From: UBA6623 sp965226435
Lineage (GTDB): Bacteria; Acidobacteriota; Terriglobia; Bryobacterales; UBA6623
DNA length: 64,000 nucleotides
Direction of reading: 5' to 3'
NCBI GenBank assembly: GCA_965226435.1
Contig: CBDDCY010000012.1
Span: 744,001 to 808,000, forward strand
In this document: positions 24,640 through 35,100 of the stretch, piece by piece
Position numbering within the stretch: the stretch's first letter is position 1
Layout of the letters: every line of letters starts with the position of its first letter
Made by a program: the position numbers and the translations under genes
The notes under the pieces: generated by a model
Seen by the model: the letters and a program-made list of their open reading frames with translations, nothing else
Database searches by the model: none
What the model was told of the DNA's origin: nothing

Positions 24640-26093
24640 GGCGATTTCCTCGCGGTTTCGATAACGTTCAATTGATCGCGGTAATTTTCGCTGTCGTAAA
24701 TGCTCAGCGACCCGTCGAAACGGCCCGCCGCGATGCGGCTCCCGTCGGGCGAGAAGGCCAGCGACATCACCCAGTCGGGCTGGTCGTCGAGAGTCGCTAA
24801 TTCATCCAAGGTCTCGGCATCGAAAACCTTGATGGTTCGATCCGCGGACGCAGTGACAATCTTCTTGCCGTCGGGAGAATAGGCAATACGCAAGATGGTC
24901 GATTGGTGAGCGATGAGGACATTCAACAGTTCTCCGCCGTCCTCACCCAACTCCCAGACGCGAATCGTGCGGTCATAGCCGCCCGCCGTCACCCGCTTGC
25001 CCGAGGGATGAACGGCGATCGAATTGATGCCGTCGATGGGCTCGCCCAGGGTATATAGGCGTTCGCCGGTGGCCGGGTTCCAAATCTTGACCGAGCGGTC
25101 GGCCGACCCCGAAAGCAACCGCGTTCCGTCCGGCGTAAACGCCAGCGCGTAGACGGCGTCGATGTGATCCTTGAGAGTGCGCAACTCGTGGCCCGATGCC
25201 GTGTCCCACAGCTTGATGTCTTTGTCGTAACTCGCCGTGGCGAGCATCTTGCCGTCGGGGGAAAAGGCCAGCGCTTGGATGGTATCGGAGTGGCCCTCGA
25301 TGGCGAGACTTTCGCGACGTTCGGCGACATTCCAGATTTTCACCTGGCCGGCTTGTTGGGCATAGCCGCCTCCGGCGGCCAGTAGGCTGCCGTCGGGGGA
25401 GAAGGCGATGGCTCGGGCGATGTCGGCGAGCCCGTCGAACTCCGCCACGGTGAGGCCGCTGACCGCGTCGGTGAGAGCGGCTCCGCCGTGGCGTCCGACC
25501 GCGAGCAGGCTGCCGTCGGGGTGATAGGAGAGCGAAAAGATTTGGGGCCTGATGTCGGCGGCCGGCTCGATCTTCGGCAGGCGCCCCGGCTCGACTTTCA
25601 GAGTGGCTTCGCCGGGCTTGGGACCCGGCGCGCCGGCGTCGATCCAACGCCCGAGCAGCTCGATGTCCGCCGGGCCCAGCGGGTCGGCGGAAAACGGCAT
25701 GCGCGGTTCCAGGTCGCCTGTGATCATTCTGTAAAGGGGGCTCTCCGCCTTCTTTCCGGCGACAATCGAAGGACCGCGCTTGCCGCCTTTTTCGAGACCG
25801 TCAAAAGTTTCGAGCACCAGCCCGCCCATCTTCGTCTTCCCCGAGTGGCAGCCGACGCAATTGCCGGCGAGGATCGGCGCAATGTCAGCCGTGAAGGAAG
25901 GCGCCGCGGCTTGCGCGGCATCGGAGGCAAGCGGCGACATCAACGCGAAAGCGGCCAAGGTCGTCGCAAGCACTACCGGAAGACCGGCACGACGGCGCAG
26001 TGCGGCAGGTCTCCAGGCCTGCCCAAGCGCACTCCTAAATGGATTGCGCCGGCGCAACAACTTCCGTCCGCTTATGTCTTCTCGCAAGTGCAT
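24636..26093 (-). CDS. c-type cytochrome (PSCyt1-like) fused to WD40 repeats
   Basis: The 485-residue protein has an export helix at about residues 40-65 (VVLATTLAAFALMSPLASDA), a planctomycete-type cytochrome domain with one haem motif CVGCH (IAPILAGNCVGCHSGKTKMGG, then GRWIDAGAPGP), and about seven WD40 repeats, each with a SPDG turn (LAFSPDGKMLATAS, LAFTPDGTRLLSGS and others). ATG 26093 is used; GTG at 26114 is possible. The unusual basic N-terminus before the export helix contains copy C of the dispersed repeat, so translation may really start at an internal GTG. It lies 48 bases after the DUF1549 gene and overlaps the PPC gene by 4 bases. Confidence 0.85.
   Translation of the reverse strand: MHLREDISGRKLLRRRNPFRSALGQAWRPAALRRRAGLPVVLATTLAAFALMSPLASDAAQAAAPSFTADIAPILAGNCVGCHSGKTKMGGLVLETFDGLEKGGKRGPSIVAGKKAESPLYRMITGDLEPRMPFSADPLGPADIELLGRWIDAGAPGPKPGEATLKVEPGRLPKIEPAADIRPQIFSLSYHPDGSLLAVGRHGGAALTDAVSGLTVAEFDGLADIARAIAFSPDGSLLAAGGGYAQQAGQVKIWNVAERRESLAIEGHSDTIQALAFSPDGKMLATASYDKDIKLWDTASGHELRTLKDHIDAVYALAFTPDGTRLLSGSADRSVKIWNPATGERLYTLGEPIDGINSIAVHPSGKRVTAGGYDRTIRVWELGEDGGELLNVLIAHQSTILRIAYSPDGKKIVTASADRTIKVFDAETLDELATLDDQPDWVMSLAFSPDGSRIAAGRFDGSLSIYDSENYRDQLNVIETARKSP
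26004..26023 (-). repeat. Dispersed repeat core, copy C, inside a coding sequence
   Basis: The 20-mer ggcaggcctggagacctgcc on the minus strand is identical to copy B at 20688-20707. Here it is read as codons for GQAWRPAA in the N-terminal region of the cytochrome-WD40 gene. Downstream bases (gcactg) also continue the family pattern. Confidence 0.75.
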
Positions 26094-26141
26094 CTTCGAC
26101 CGCTGACCCCTCACTTGCGTTCGGGGCTCTGAATCTTCTTC

Positions 26142-28607
26142 TTAGTGGTTGAACAGAAATTCTTTTTTCGTGAGCAGCGCCCACATCAGGTCTTCAATCG
26201 ACTCGCGGCGCGCTTTGCTTTGCGCCCGCTGAGCGGCACGCTTAGACCGAGCTTTCTCGAGCTCTCCCAAGATCGCCTGCTTCTCCGACTCGTTCGGATA
26301 TCGACTGAAAGCCGAAAGGAACAAATGATCCAAGATCCTTCGATCCGATAAACCGAGATCGAGGAACGAAGCGATATTGTTTCCGTCGGCGCGCAGCTTA
26401 CCGTTGAGCGTTTCGCCGTTGATTACATGCAAGGCCTGCGCGATGCTGGGGTCCCCCGAGCGCTCTTGGACGTCGCACACCAATCGCAACGGCCGGCCAA
26501 AGGACTCCAAGAACCGCGACTCGACCTGGATGTCGGGCAACTGCAACGCTCGCATGCCGGCCGGGTAGTCTTCGAATTTCGAATCCTGTCCGGTGATCGA
26601 CGACATGGCGTCGAGAATCACTTCCGCTGGCAAACGCTTGACCTGATATTTCGAGTAATACTTATCGTCGCGCTGGTTCGAGGCGTTGGGTGTCGAGGAA
26701 AGCTGATAGGTCCCCGAATTCATAATCCGCCGAATCAGATGCTTCACGTCGTAGCCGCCGGCAACCATGTCCTCGACCAGCGCATCAAAAAGTTTCTCGT
26801 TCGACGTCGGGTTCGTGGCCCGCAGATCGTCGGCCGGCACAACCAAGCCGCGCGCGAAGAAGTTCGCCCAGACGCGGCTGACGATGTTGCGCGCGAAGTA
26901 GGGGTTTTGCTCGCTCGTCAACCACGCGGCCAAATGCAGCTTGCGGTCATCGAGGGAATCGAGCGCCAACTCCTCACCCTCGAGCGGTGTCGGGGGCAGC
27001 GGCCGCCCCATGCGCGGGTGGGAAATATCGCCGAAGTCCTTTTGGAAAATGACCGAATCGCCGGGCTCGTCGCCGTTCTTGATGCCAATCCGCGCGAAGA
27101 GATTGGCGAAGCGGTAATACTGCACCTGGGTCCACTTCTCGAGCGGATGGTTGTGGCAGCGCGCGCAGGTGAGCGTCTGACCCATGAAGGCCTGAGTCGT
27201 GTTTTCGGCCAGCTCAATCGTGTCTTTGTGGAGAACGAAATAGTTCAGCGCGCCATTCTCGCGGCTGCTGCCGGCGGAAGAGAAAATGTCTTGCGCGAAT
27301 TGGTCCCAAGGCTTGTTTTCGGCGACGCTGTCGCGAATCCAGTTGTAGAAATCCCATAGAGCGGTGCGGTTGAGTTTGTCGCTGTTTGTCGAAACCAACA
27401 AGAGGTCGGACCATTTGTAGGCCCAGTAGTCGGCGTATTCGGGGCGCTCGAGCAGGCGGTCAATTAAGCGACCGCGCTTGTCGGCGGAGTCATCGGCGAG
27501 AAAGTCCTCGACTTCCTCGGCGCTCGGCAGGGTACCGATCGAGTCAAGATAAGCTCGTCGCAAGAACGTCGAATCGTCGGCCGCCGCCGAGGGCGCGATG
27601 CGCAGCTTCCGCAACTTTTCGAGCACCAACTCGTCGATGTAGTTGTTGACCGTCAGCCGTCCGAAATCTTCCTCGCTGATCTCGTTGTCATGGGGAACGG
27701 TGAGCCGCGCGTAAAGCACGCTGGTGGCATAGGCCACCGTAATCGCGGCTTCTCCGCGACCAACCATCGTCACGACGCCGCCGTCGTTGACTTCGGCCAC
27801 CGCAGCATCGGTCGAAGTGTAGCGCGCCCAGCGGCTGACGTCGGCTACGCGGCCGTCGGAGTACTTCGCGCGGACGACCAGTCGCTGCTTCGCGCCCGGC
27901 TCAAGCGTGGCCGCGCGAGGGTAAACCTCCAAGCCGACCACCTCGAGATCATCGTCGCTGGGCCCCGGCGCGCCGGCCGCTACCCACTCGGAAAGCACTT
28001 GATACTCCAGTGAATCGACGGCGATCTTCCTGCCGCCGCCGTGAGGAACGGTCATCGTCGGCTTGAGCAGGAAAAGGCTCGAAGCCGGGTCGGCCAACGA
28101 TATGCGTCGAGCCGTCGCCTCGCGGGTCAGCACGTCGTAATCGGCCTTCGGGTCGTACCCGCGCAAGGTCAGCTTTAGGCCGTTTTTGCCGCCCGCCGCG
28201 CCATGGCACGGACCGGAGTTGCAACTTCTCTTGGTCAGGACGGGAACGACATGCCGCCGAAAGCCCCAGGCAAAGGGTTCGCGCGTGCCCGACACCCGAA
28301 CCGTCACACTCGCTTCGAGCCCGTCGGCCTTCACGCGAATTGCCGCCGAGCCGTCGGCAACGGGACGCACCAAACCGCCGGCGTCGACCGATGCAATGTC
28401 GGGGTTCTCCGAACTCCAGGAAGCGCCGTTAGTCCAATCCTTTTGGACGCCTCCGCGCTCGCCCTGCGCCAGCACTTGCTGTCGCGCTTCGAGGCCGTGA
28501 AGTTCAATCGATGCGGGAAGGATTTCGAGCCCGGCCTTGGACTCGGCCCGTGCGGCGAGCGGTAGGCAAAACGCCGCGGCGATCAACAGCAACCGGGAAA
28601 TTCTCAT
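26142..28607 (-). CDS. Secreted DUF1549/DUF1553 protein with Ig-like domains and haem motifs
   Basis: The 821-residue protein has a signal peptide (RISRLLLIAAAFCLPLAARA), a BIG2/Ig-like segment (about 60-108), a cytochrome-like region with CNSGPCH at 129-135 (spacing CX4CH), a second Ig-like segment (about 223-303), then DUF1549 (YIDELVLEKLRKLRI...DDSTFLRRAYLDSIGTLPS) with a canonical CARCH at 481-485, and DUF1553 to the end (NIVSRVWANFFARGLV..., SRYPNESEKQAILG). This is the usual architecture in planctomycete and acidobacterial genomes, where it pairs with a DUF1501 protein. The biochemical role is not established. ATG 28607 is chosen for the signal peptide. Confidence 0.9.
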   Translation of the reverse strand: MRISRLLLIAAAFCLPLAARAESKAGLEILPASIELHGLEARQQVLAQGERGGVQKDWTNGASWSSENPDIASVDAGGLVRPVADGSAAIRVKADGLEASVTVRVSGTREPFAWGFRRHVVPVLTKRSCNSGPCHGAAGGKNGLKLTLRGYDPKADYDVLTREATARRISLADPASSLFLLKPTMTVPHGGGRKIAVDSLEYQVLSEWVAAGAPGPSDDDLEVVGLEVYPRAATLEPGAKQRLVVRAKYSDGRVADVSRWARYTSTDAAVAEVNDGGVVTMVGRGEAAITVAYATSVLYARLTVPHDNEISEEDFGRLTVNNYIDELVLEKLRKLRIAPSAAADDSTFLRRAYLDSIGTLPSAEEVEDFLADDSADKRGRLIDRLLERPEYADYWAYKWSDLLLVSTNSDKLNRTALWDFYNWIRDSVAENKPWDQFAQDIFSSAGSSRENGALNYFVLHKDTIELAENTTQAFMGQTLTCARCHNHPLEKWTQVQYYRFANLFARIGIKNGDEPGDSVIFQKDFGDISHPRMGRPLPPTPLEGEELALDSLDDRKLHLAAWLTSEQNPYFARNIVSRVWANFFARGLVVPADDLRATNPTSNEKLFDALVEDMVAGGYDVKHLIRRIMNSGTYQLSSTPNASNQRDDKYYSKYQVKRLPAEVILDAMSSITGQDSKFEDYPAGMRALQLPDIQVESRFLESFGRPLRLVCDVQERSGDPSIAQALHVINGETLNGKLRADGNNIASFLDLGLSDRRILDHLFLSAFSRYPNESEKQAILGELEKARSKRAAQRAQSKARRESIEDLMWALLTKKEFLFNH

Positions 28608-28707
28608 CGAATCAAAAGGCCTCCCCCAAACCGGCGAAGCCCGGGCCGCCCACGGGATGGTCGCAACGGGGCCATACTCCTCAATCGACTCTACTCGACC
28701 GCTTCGC

Positions 28708-30081
28708 TTACGAAAACAGCTCGTACACCGGCTCGACGCCGCGGTCAACCACCGGCAACGGCCTACCGTTCGCCGACGGCAGTTCGGTCTCGAGGTCGAT
28801 CCCGAGCTGGTGATAAATCGTCGCGACAATCTCGGCCGGCCTGACCGGACGATCCTTCGGCGCGCCGCCGATCTTATCGGTCGAGCCGATCACTTGTCCA
28901 CCCTGAATCCCGCCGCCCGCGGCAACGATCGACCAGGCCTGCGGCCAATGGTCGCGCCCGCCGGCCGGGTTGATCTTCGGCGTGCGACCGAACTCGCCCA
29001 GCGCCAGGATCATCGTGTTGTCCAGCATGCCGCGATCGCTGAGGTCCTCGATCAACGACGTAAACCCATTGTCGAACATCGGCCCCACCAAGTCGCGGTA
29101 GCCGCTGATCGGGCTGAAAGGAGGCGAGCCGTGAATGTCCCACGTAATTTCGTCAAACACCGTCTCGAACATATTGACGGTCACGAAGCGCACACCGGCT
29201 TCGATCAGCCGCCGGGCGAGCAAACAGCTCTGTCCGAAACGATTACGGCCGTATTTGTTGCGAACGTCGTCCTCTTCGCGGTGCACCTCGAAAGCCGCGC
29301 GCGCCTTCTCCGACGTCATCAAGGTATAGGCTTGATGGAATGTCGAATCGAGCAGCCGGGCGTCCTGCGACGTCTCGAACTTGCTGACCGCCTTGTCGAC
29401 CATCGCCCGCCAGTTGCGGCGGCGGTCAACCCGTAGCGCCGACAAGTAGTCGGGCGGCAGCATGTCGGGGACTTTGAAATCTTTCCCGGAAGGGTCGGCG
29501 TTCAGCACAAACGGGTCGTGACGCTTCCCGAGATATCCGCCGCTTTGTCCCGGCTTGAAGTTCCCCCCGGTCGGCCCGATGATTTTCGGCAGCAACACGT
29601 GCGGCGGTACATCGCCCTTGGGACCCTTGATGTATCCCAAAACCGAGCCGATGTGGGGATGCTCCATGCCGCCCAGCGACAACCGGCCGGTCTGGAAAAG
29701 CTGGTGCCCCATCGCGTGTACCGCGGCGGCGTTGTGGTAGCAGCCTCGCAGCAGCGCGTACTTGTCGGCGTGCCGCGCCATGCGGGGGAAAATTTCGCTG
29801 ATCTCGATGCCGGGAACGTTTGTCTTGATCGGCTTGTGCGGCCCGCGAATCTCGATCGGAGCCTCGGGTTTCATGTCAAATGTATCGAGCTGCGAAGGCC
29901 CGCCGACCAGCATCAACATGATGACGTTGACGTCCTTGTCGGTGGCGGCGCCCTGTGCCTGCATTTGCAGGAACTCGGGCATCCCCAGGCCCAGCAAGCT
30001 CAACGAACCGGCATGAAGGAAGTCGCGGCGGCGCATCCCGTCGCAAAATTCAACGGTCTTATCGGCATCCAAGCGAAGCAT
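28708..30081 (-). CDS. DUF1501 (sulfatase-like fold) Tat-exported protein
   Basis: The 457-residue protein carries a twin-arginine leader (MRRRDFLHAGSLSLLGLGM) and the DUF1501 pattern: VIMLMLVGGPSQLDTFDMKP, the HNAAAVHAMGHQLFQTGR block, SCLLARRLIEAGVRFVTVN, NTMILALGEFGRTPKIN and GRDHWPQAWSIVAAGGGI. The alkaline-phosphatase-superfamily fold is inferred from family knowledge. It is the first gene of the series with DUF1549/1553, 100 bases upstream of that gene. Its role is unknown, though family members neighbour secreted cytochromes and polysaccharide-degradation genes. Confidence 0.92.
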   Translation of the reverse strand: MLRLDADKTVEFCDGMRRRDFLHAGSLSLLGLGMPEFLQMQAQGAATDKDVNVIMLMLVGGPSQLDTFDMKPEAPIEIRGPHKPIKTNVPGIEISEIFPRMARHADKYALLRGCYHNAAAVHAMGHQLFQTGRLSLGGMEHPHIGSVLGYIKGPKGDVPPHVLLPKIIGPTGGNFKPGQSGGYLGKRHDPFVLNADPSGKDFKVPDMLPPDYLSALRVDRRRNWRAMVDKAVSKFETSQDARLLDSTFHQAYTLMTSEKARAAFEVHREEDDVRNKYGRNRFGQSCLLARRLIEAGVRFVTVNMFETVFDEITWDIHGSPPFSPISGYRDLVGPMFDNGFTSLIEDLSDRGMLDNTMILALGEFGRTPKINPAGGRDHWPQAWSIVAAGGGIQGGQVIGSTDKIGGAPKDRPVRPAEIVATIYHQLGIDLETELPSANGRPLPVVDRGVEPVYELFS

Positions 30082-30195
30082 GGCCTAATCCCCCTTATCG
30101 CGGTTCCAAGATTCCATTTAGAGCCTAACACAGTGAACGTTAACGAAGGATTATTGACGGGGAAGATGGAAGATGAGCGAGTCCGGCGAACCGCC

Positions 30196-30396
30196 TCAGG
30201 CCCGGCTGCCGCCGCGCAACACACGCCCCGGCAGCGTCACCAGTGACCACAAAAAGTCGAAAACGCCGCCCACCACGATGCCCACCAAGCGCAGGGGCAA
30301 CAGCACCAGCCAAACAATCGGGTAGACCAGCAAAGCCAGAATCGCCAACGGCCAACAGAGGATAAACAGGATCAGCCACAACAGGAATTTCGTCAT
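30196..30396 (-). CDS. Small hydrophobic membrane protein
   Basis: The 66-residue protein is almost entirely apolar (MTKFLLWLILFILCWPLAIL and two more hydrophobic stretches) with a short basic tail, suggesting two or three membrane segments. ATG 30396 has AAGGAG 10 bases upstream, which decides against the longer frame from 30441. It lies 115 bases upstream of the DUF1501 gene on the same strand. No function is recognised. The 224 bases on its other side (30397-30620) contain the divergent promoter area and no gene. Confidence 0.7.
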   Translation of the reverse strand: MTKFLLWLILFILCWPLAILALLVYPIVWLVLLPLRLVGIVVGGVFDFLWSLVTLPGRVLRGGSRA

Positions 30397-30620
30397 ACCA
30401 AGGCGACTCCTTATCAAATCGTGGGCAATAACGCGGATCACGCGAACGTGCCGCTACTTCGATCTACGAGACCTCAAACGACAAAGTTCACGGCCTGCCC
30501 CCCTCCGGCGGGCCCCGGTGGCCTAAGGTCAATTCCCGAGCGGCGTACAGAAATCTCTGATTGCAATGAGCATCCAGTCGGATAAAATGGAAGAGAGCCC
30601 TTTCCGAGGAGGTTTCACCG

Positions 30621-32045
30621 ATGCGCCTGCTCGTTCTTCTATTGATCACCTTCCTTCCCGCGCTTTACTCGCAGCAAACCGACGCCGAGAGCGACGACGC
30701 GGATTCCACGCAAACCGACGAAGCCGAAACCGCCCCACCGAGCGGGCCTTCTATTCGTGAAGAGGGCGGCGTCGTGATCATCGGAAGCCGACCGGAATCG
30801 TCGGTCGTCGAAGAAGAGTTCGTCGAAGAAGAGATTGTCGAAGAAGAGATCGTCGAGGAAGAGGTTCTCGATGAAGGCGCTTCAGGCGATGAAGCGGACT
30901 CGCCGGATCCCGAGAGTGAGGAAGCCTCCGCGGAAGCCGGCGAGGCAGGCGAACCGCCCGACGGCGAAATCGCGATCGAGGAAGAGGGTGTCGAGGGCGA
31001 AGTCGCGGCGGCTGAAGAGGCGGACGAGGAAACCGACGTCGAGGGTCCAAGCAGCAGCAGCGAAACCGTCGCGGTCTTCGATTTCAACGGTAGGGAAATT
31101 CGACAGCCCGGCTCGCAATCTTCCCGGCGGAGTGAGGACGGAAGCGAAAACCACGTTACCTTGCAGAGCATCAGCGGCCGGGAGGTCCCCTATTTTTCCG
31201 AGCGCGAAACGGTGCTTCGCGAAACCGAAACCGAAAAATCCGTTGAAAAGACGACGCAGCGCTACGACCCCAACGGGAACCCGACGCAGCAAGAGATGGT
31301 TCGCGAGGAAACCCGCAAGCTACCCGACGGCACGGTCGTCACCACGGCAACCAGTTACATCGAAAACGTCAACGGACGAATGGAAATCGTCGACCGCGTC
31401 ATCACCCGACGCAAGGAACTCAACGGCCGAATCGAAAACCTCGTCATCACGGAAAAGCCGTCGATGAACGGCGGGTTCCAGACCATCATCCGCGAAGAGT
31501 CGATCGAGACCAAGCAAGGCGAAAACACCTCCACGATCACGACCGTGCGCCAAGTCGACGACGGCGGCGGCCGGCTCGTCGTCGCCGGACGGGAAGAAAC
31601 CGTGATGCGCCAATCCGGCAATGTTTCCACCACGGAAAAGACCGTCTACGAGCGTGACGCGCTCAATGCGAAAATGACCGTCTCCTCACGGACCCAAGGC
31701 GAATTGGTAACGAACGAGGATGGGTCCTCGACCGAAACCGTCGAAACCTACGGCCACTCGCTCGGAGACGGGTCGCATCGTTTTCTCAGCGGCAGGTCCG
31801 ACAACCGGCTGCTGCGAACGATAACCCGCGAAACCACCCTGGGCGCTGACGGCGAGACGATCGAAACCACCCACACCCGAACCCGCAGCCAGGCCAACCC
31901 GAAGCGACTGACTCCCACCGAAACCCGCCAAAAAGTCCGCCGGCCCGGGGCCAACGGCGAGACGGTGGAAACCCACGTCTTCGAACAAACCGTCAGCGGC
32001 CGCATGAGCCCCACGCAAGTGATCGTGGAGCAGATCACCAAGTAG
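30621..32045 (+). CDS. Secreted acidic protein with degenerate beta-type repeats
   Basis: The 474-residue protein starts with a signal peptide (MRLLVLLLITFLPALYSQ). An extremely acidic region follows (about 20-150, with the tandem block EEEFVEEEIVEEEIVEEEV). The C-terminal 290 residues are rich in T, E, R and N and carry recurring turns such as YDPNGNPTQQE, LPDGTVVTT, NVNGRMEIV, ELNGRIENLV, SMNGGFQTII and LNAKMTVSS, about one every 16-50 residues. This looks like a repetitive beta-strand protein, and I know of no assigned function. GAGGAGG sits 6 bases before the ATG. It is followed by the TonB receptor gene 116 bases downstream. Confidence 0.75.
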   Translation: MRLLVLLLITFLPALYSQQTDAESDDADSTQTDEAETAPPSGPSIREEGGVVIIGSRPESSVVEEEFVEEEIVEEEIVEEEVLDEGASGDEADSPDPESEEASAEAGEAGEPPDGEIAIEEEGVEGEVAAAEEADEETDVEGPSSSSETVAVFDFNGREIRQPGSQSSRRSEDGSENHVTLQSISGREVPYFSERETVLRETETEKSVEKTTQRYDPNGNPTQQEMVREETRKLPDGTVVTTATSYIENVNGRMEIVDRVITRRKELNGRIENLVITEKPSMNGGFQTIIREESIETKQGENTSTITTVRQVDDGGGRLVVAGREETVMRQSGNVSTTEKTVYERDALNAKMTVSSRTQGELVTNEDGSSTETVETYGHSLGDGSHRFLSGRSDNRLLRTITRETTLGADGETIETTHTRTRSQANPKRLTPTETRQKVRRPGANGETVETHVFEQTVSGRMSPTQVIVEQITK

Positions 32046-32161
32046 TCCTCTTCGCCCTTTCCCCAACCAAGTTCCACACCTCGAGCCGGCGAAGCGTTAC
32101 GGTATAGACATCGTTGCCCGATCGTGAAATTCGGCGGGCGTCTCTTCCAGGAATTCATTAC

Positions 32162-35100
32162 GTGGCGCACCCGCTAGCAATCTTGTCGGCACGCCCGACC
32201 CATGGCCTCGCCACAATATTGTTGTTCGCGGTGACGTTTCTCACTGCTCTCGACGCCCAAACCCAACAGGCAAGTCTCGCCGGGCGCGTTCTCGATCCTT
32301 CAGGCCGCGTCGTGATCGGGGCTCGGGTCGAGGTGATCGAACAGGCAACCCAGCGCCGCCAAGCGACCGTTGCCGACGAGCAGGGGCAATATCGATTTCC
32401 GCTGCTGCCGGTTGGGGACTACGAGCTGCAAGCCACCGCGCCGGGCCTTCGTTCCGGCCCCGCCACCGTGCGCCTAAGCGTCGGCCGCCGGTGGCGCGTC
32501 GATATCGCTCTGGTCCTTGAAACCGAGCGAACCCGAATTGAAATCAGCGACGCCACGCCGCTGCTCGAACCCGAAAACACCGCCCTCGGCTCGGTCATTT
32601 CCCGTGCGACGATTTCCAATCTCCCCTTGAACGCCCGCGAGTTTCTGCAACTCGCTCTGCTGTCGGCCGGCACGTTGCCCGCCGCGCCCGGCTCGGAACT
32701 CTCGCGCCAAAACAACAGCGGCCTGCACGTCGGCGGCGCCCGCGAAGCCTCGAACAACTTCCTCCTCGACGGCGTCGACAACAACGACCTCTATATCAAC
32801 CGGCTGGTCGTCAGCCCGCCACTCGACGCCGTCCGCGAGTTTCGCTTACACGCGGCGAATTATCAGGCCGAATACGGCCGCAGCGGCGGCGCTCAGATCA
32901 ACGTCGTCAGCCAAAGCGGCAGCAACAGCTTTCACGGCTCCGTCTATAACTATCTGCGCAACCACGCCCTCGACGCCCGTAATTTCTTCGACGCGCCCGG
33001 TGCGCCCATCCCGCAATTTCAACGCAATCAGTTTGGGGCGTCGCTCGGGGGCCCGGTGCACCGCGAACGAACGTTCTTCTTCGGCGGCTATGAAGGCACC
33101 CGCGTGCGCGACGGCGTCACGAAGACAGCTCGTGTCCCGGGCCTCGCCGAACGCAACGGAGACTTTTCCAATTCGCCGTTCCCCGTGATCGATCCCTTTA
33201 CGCAACAGCCCTTCCCGGACAATCGCATTCCCGCCGAGCGCATCCATCCGATCGCCCGGAGCTTGGCCTTGCGCTGGCCCGCTCCCAATCGCCCCGGCGC
33301 GGTGCAAAACCTCGTCAGCGCGCCGCGCGGTGATCTATTGGTCAACCAGCTCTACGGGCGAATCGACCACTATCTCTCACCCCGCGACGCTCTGTTTGCG
33401 CGCTATAACTTCAGCCACGACCGCGGCCTCGAACCTTTCAACGACGGCAATACAAACGTACCGGGCTTCGGAAGTTTTGTGTTGAATCGCGGCCAGAACC
33501 TGGTGCTCTCCGAAACACACGTTTTCAGCCCGACCACCGTCGCCGAGCTGCGGTTCGGCTTCAACCGACTGCGCCGTGAGGTGCTGCAGGAAAATATTGG
33601 CAACGACATCGCCGGGGAATTGGGTATCGCCGGCGTTTCGAGCGATCCGCTATTCAGCGGCTTCCCCGCCGTTAACGTCGGCGGTTTCGACAGCTTGGCC
33701 GACAACACCGCGCTCCCCATCGTTCGCGAAGACCAAACCTTTCACCTGATCGCGAACCTCACGCAAGTCCGCGGCGGGCATACGTTCAAGGCGGGCGGTG
33801 AGTATCGCCACTTTTCCGACGACGGTATCCAGGCCTTTTTCGGACGCGGTCAGATGAACTTCCTGGGGGCTTTCACGCAGAATCCCGCCGGAGATTTCTT
33901 GCTCGGGTTCCCCACCTTCACGATTCAGACCGTCGTCGACAACCCATTCCGCCAAAGGGCCTCGTCGTGGAACGGCTTCCTGCAAGACGACTGGCGTATC
34001 ACGCCCCGGCTGACACTCAATCTCGGCCTGCGCTACGAATGGAATCGCCCGGCGACCGATGTCGAAGATCGCTTCATGACGTTCGACCCCGACGCGCGGG
34101 AACTCGCGCGGACAGGCACCGGCGGCGTCCCGCGCGCCGGCTTTCGGCACGACAACAACAACTTCGCGCCGCGCATAGGCCTGAGCTGGAGCCCGCGCTC
34201 CGCCGACGACCTGGTTCTGCGCGCCGGTTGGGGCGTTTTCTACGACACGACCATTCTCGAAGCCAACTCGGGACTCTATTTCAACCCGCCGTTCTTCGAC
34301 CTGCGTTTGTTCTTCCCCTCGCAACAAGGCCTGCTGACACTGAACGACCCCTTCCCCACCGGCGCCGGTTTCACCCCGCCGCCCACGGTCTTCGCGATGC
34401 AGCCGAATTTTCGAACGGCCTACTTGCAGCACGGCAATGTGTCGCTTGAAAAAGCTCTGCCGGGACGCACCGTTTTCCGCGCGGCCTACGTGGCGTCGAA
34501 GGGGACAAAATTGTTGCGACAGCGCGACATCAACCAACCCCCGCCCGGCGACGGTCCGACTTTCTCGCGGCAACCGATCCCGGGATTCGCGAACGTTATC
34601 TTGTTTGAATCGGCGGCCGCGTCGACCTATCACTCGGGGCAACTTTCACTCGAACGCCGCTTCAGCCGCGGATTATCGTTCTCCCTCGGCTATACGATCT
34701 CCAAGTCCATTGACGACGCCTCGGCCTTTCTGCCCACCGACGGCGACCCGAGCTTCCCGCAAAACAGCCGCGACTTGCGCGCCGAGCGAAGCCTGTCGGC
34801 CTTCGATCAGCGTCATCGATTTGTCGTCGCCGCGAGTTACGTGCTGCCGTTTCGCAGTCACTGGGCGACGAAGGATTGGCGCTTCGATTTGATCGCGGCC
34901 ATGCAGTCGGGCGCGCCGCTGACGCCGCAATTGAGCTTCGACAACAGCAACACCGGCAACACCGGCGCCATCGCCGGAGCCGACCGCCCCGACGTAATCG
35001 ACGACCCCACCGCGGGCGCCTCCACCCCAGAACGTTTTTTCAATACCGACGCTTTTGCCGTGGCCGCGCCCTTTACATTCGGGAACGCCGGCAGAAACAT

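Noticed and set aside
30790..30870. Tandem gtcgaagaagagRtcg-like repeats as a possible CRISPR or satellite
   Set aside because: They are codons for the EEE[IF]VEEE protein repeat inside the acidic protein; no spacer structure.
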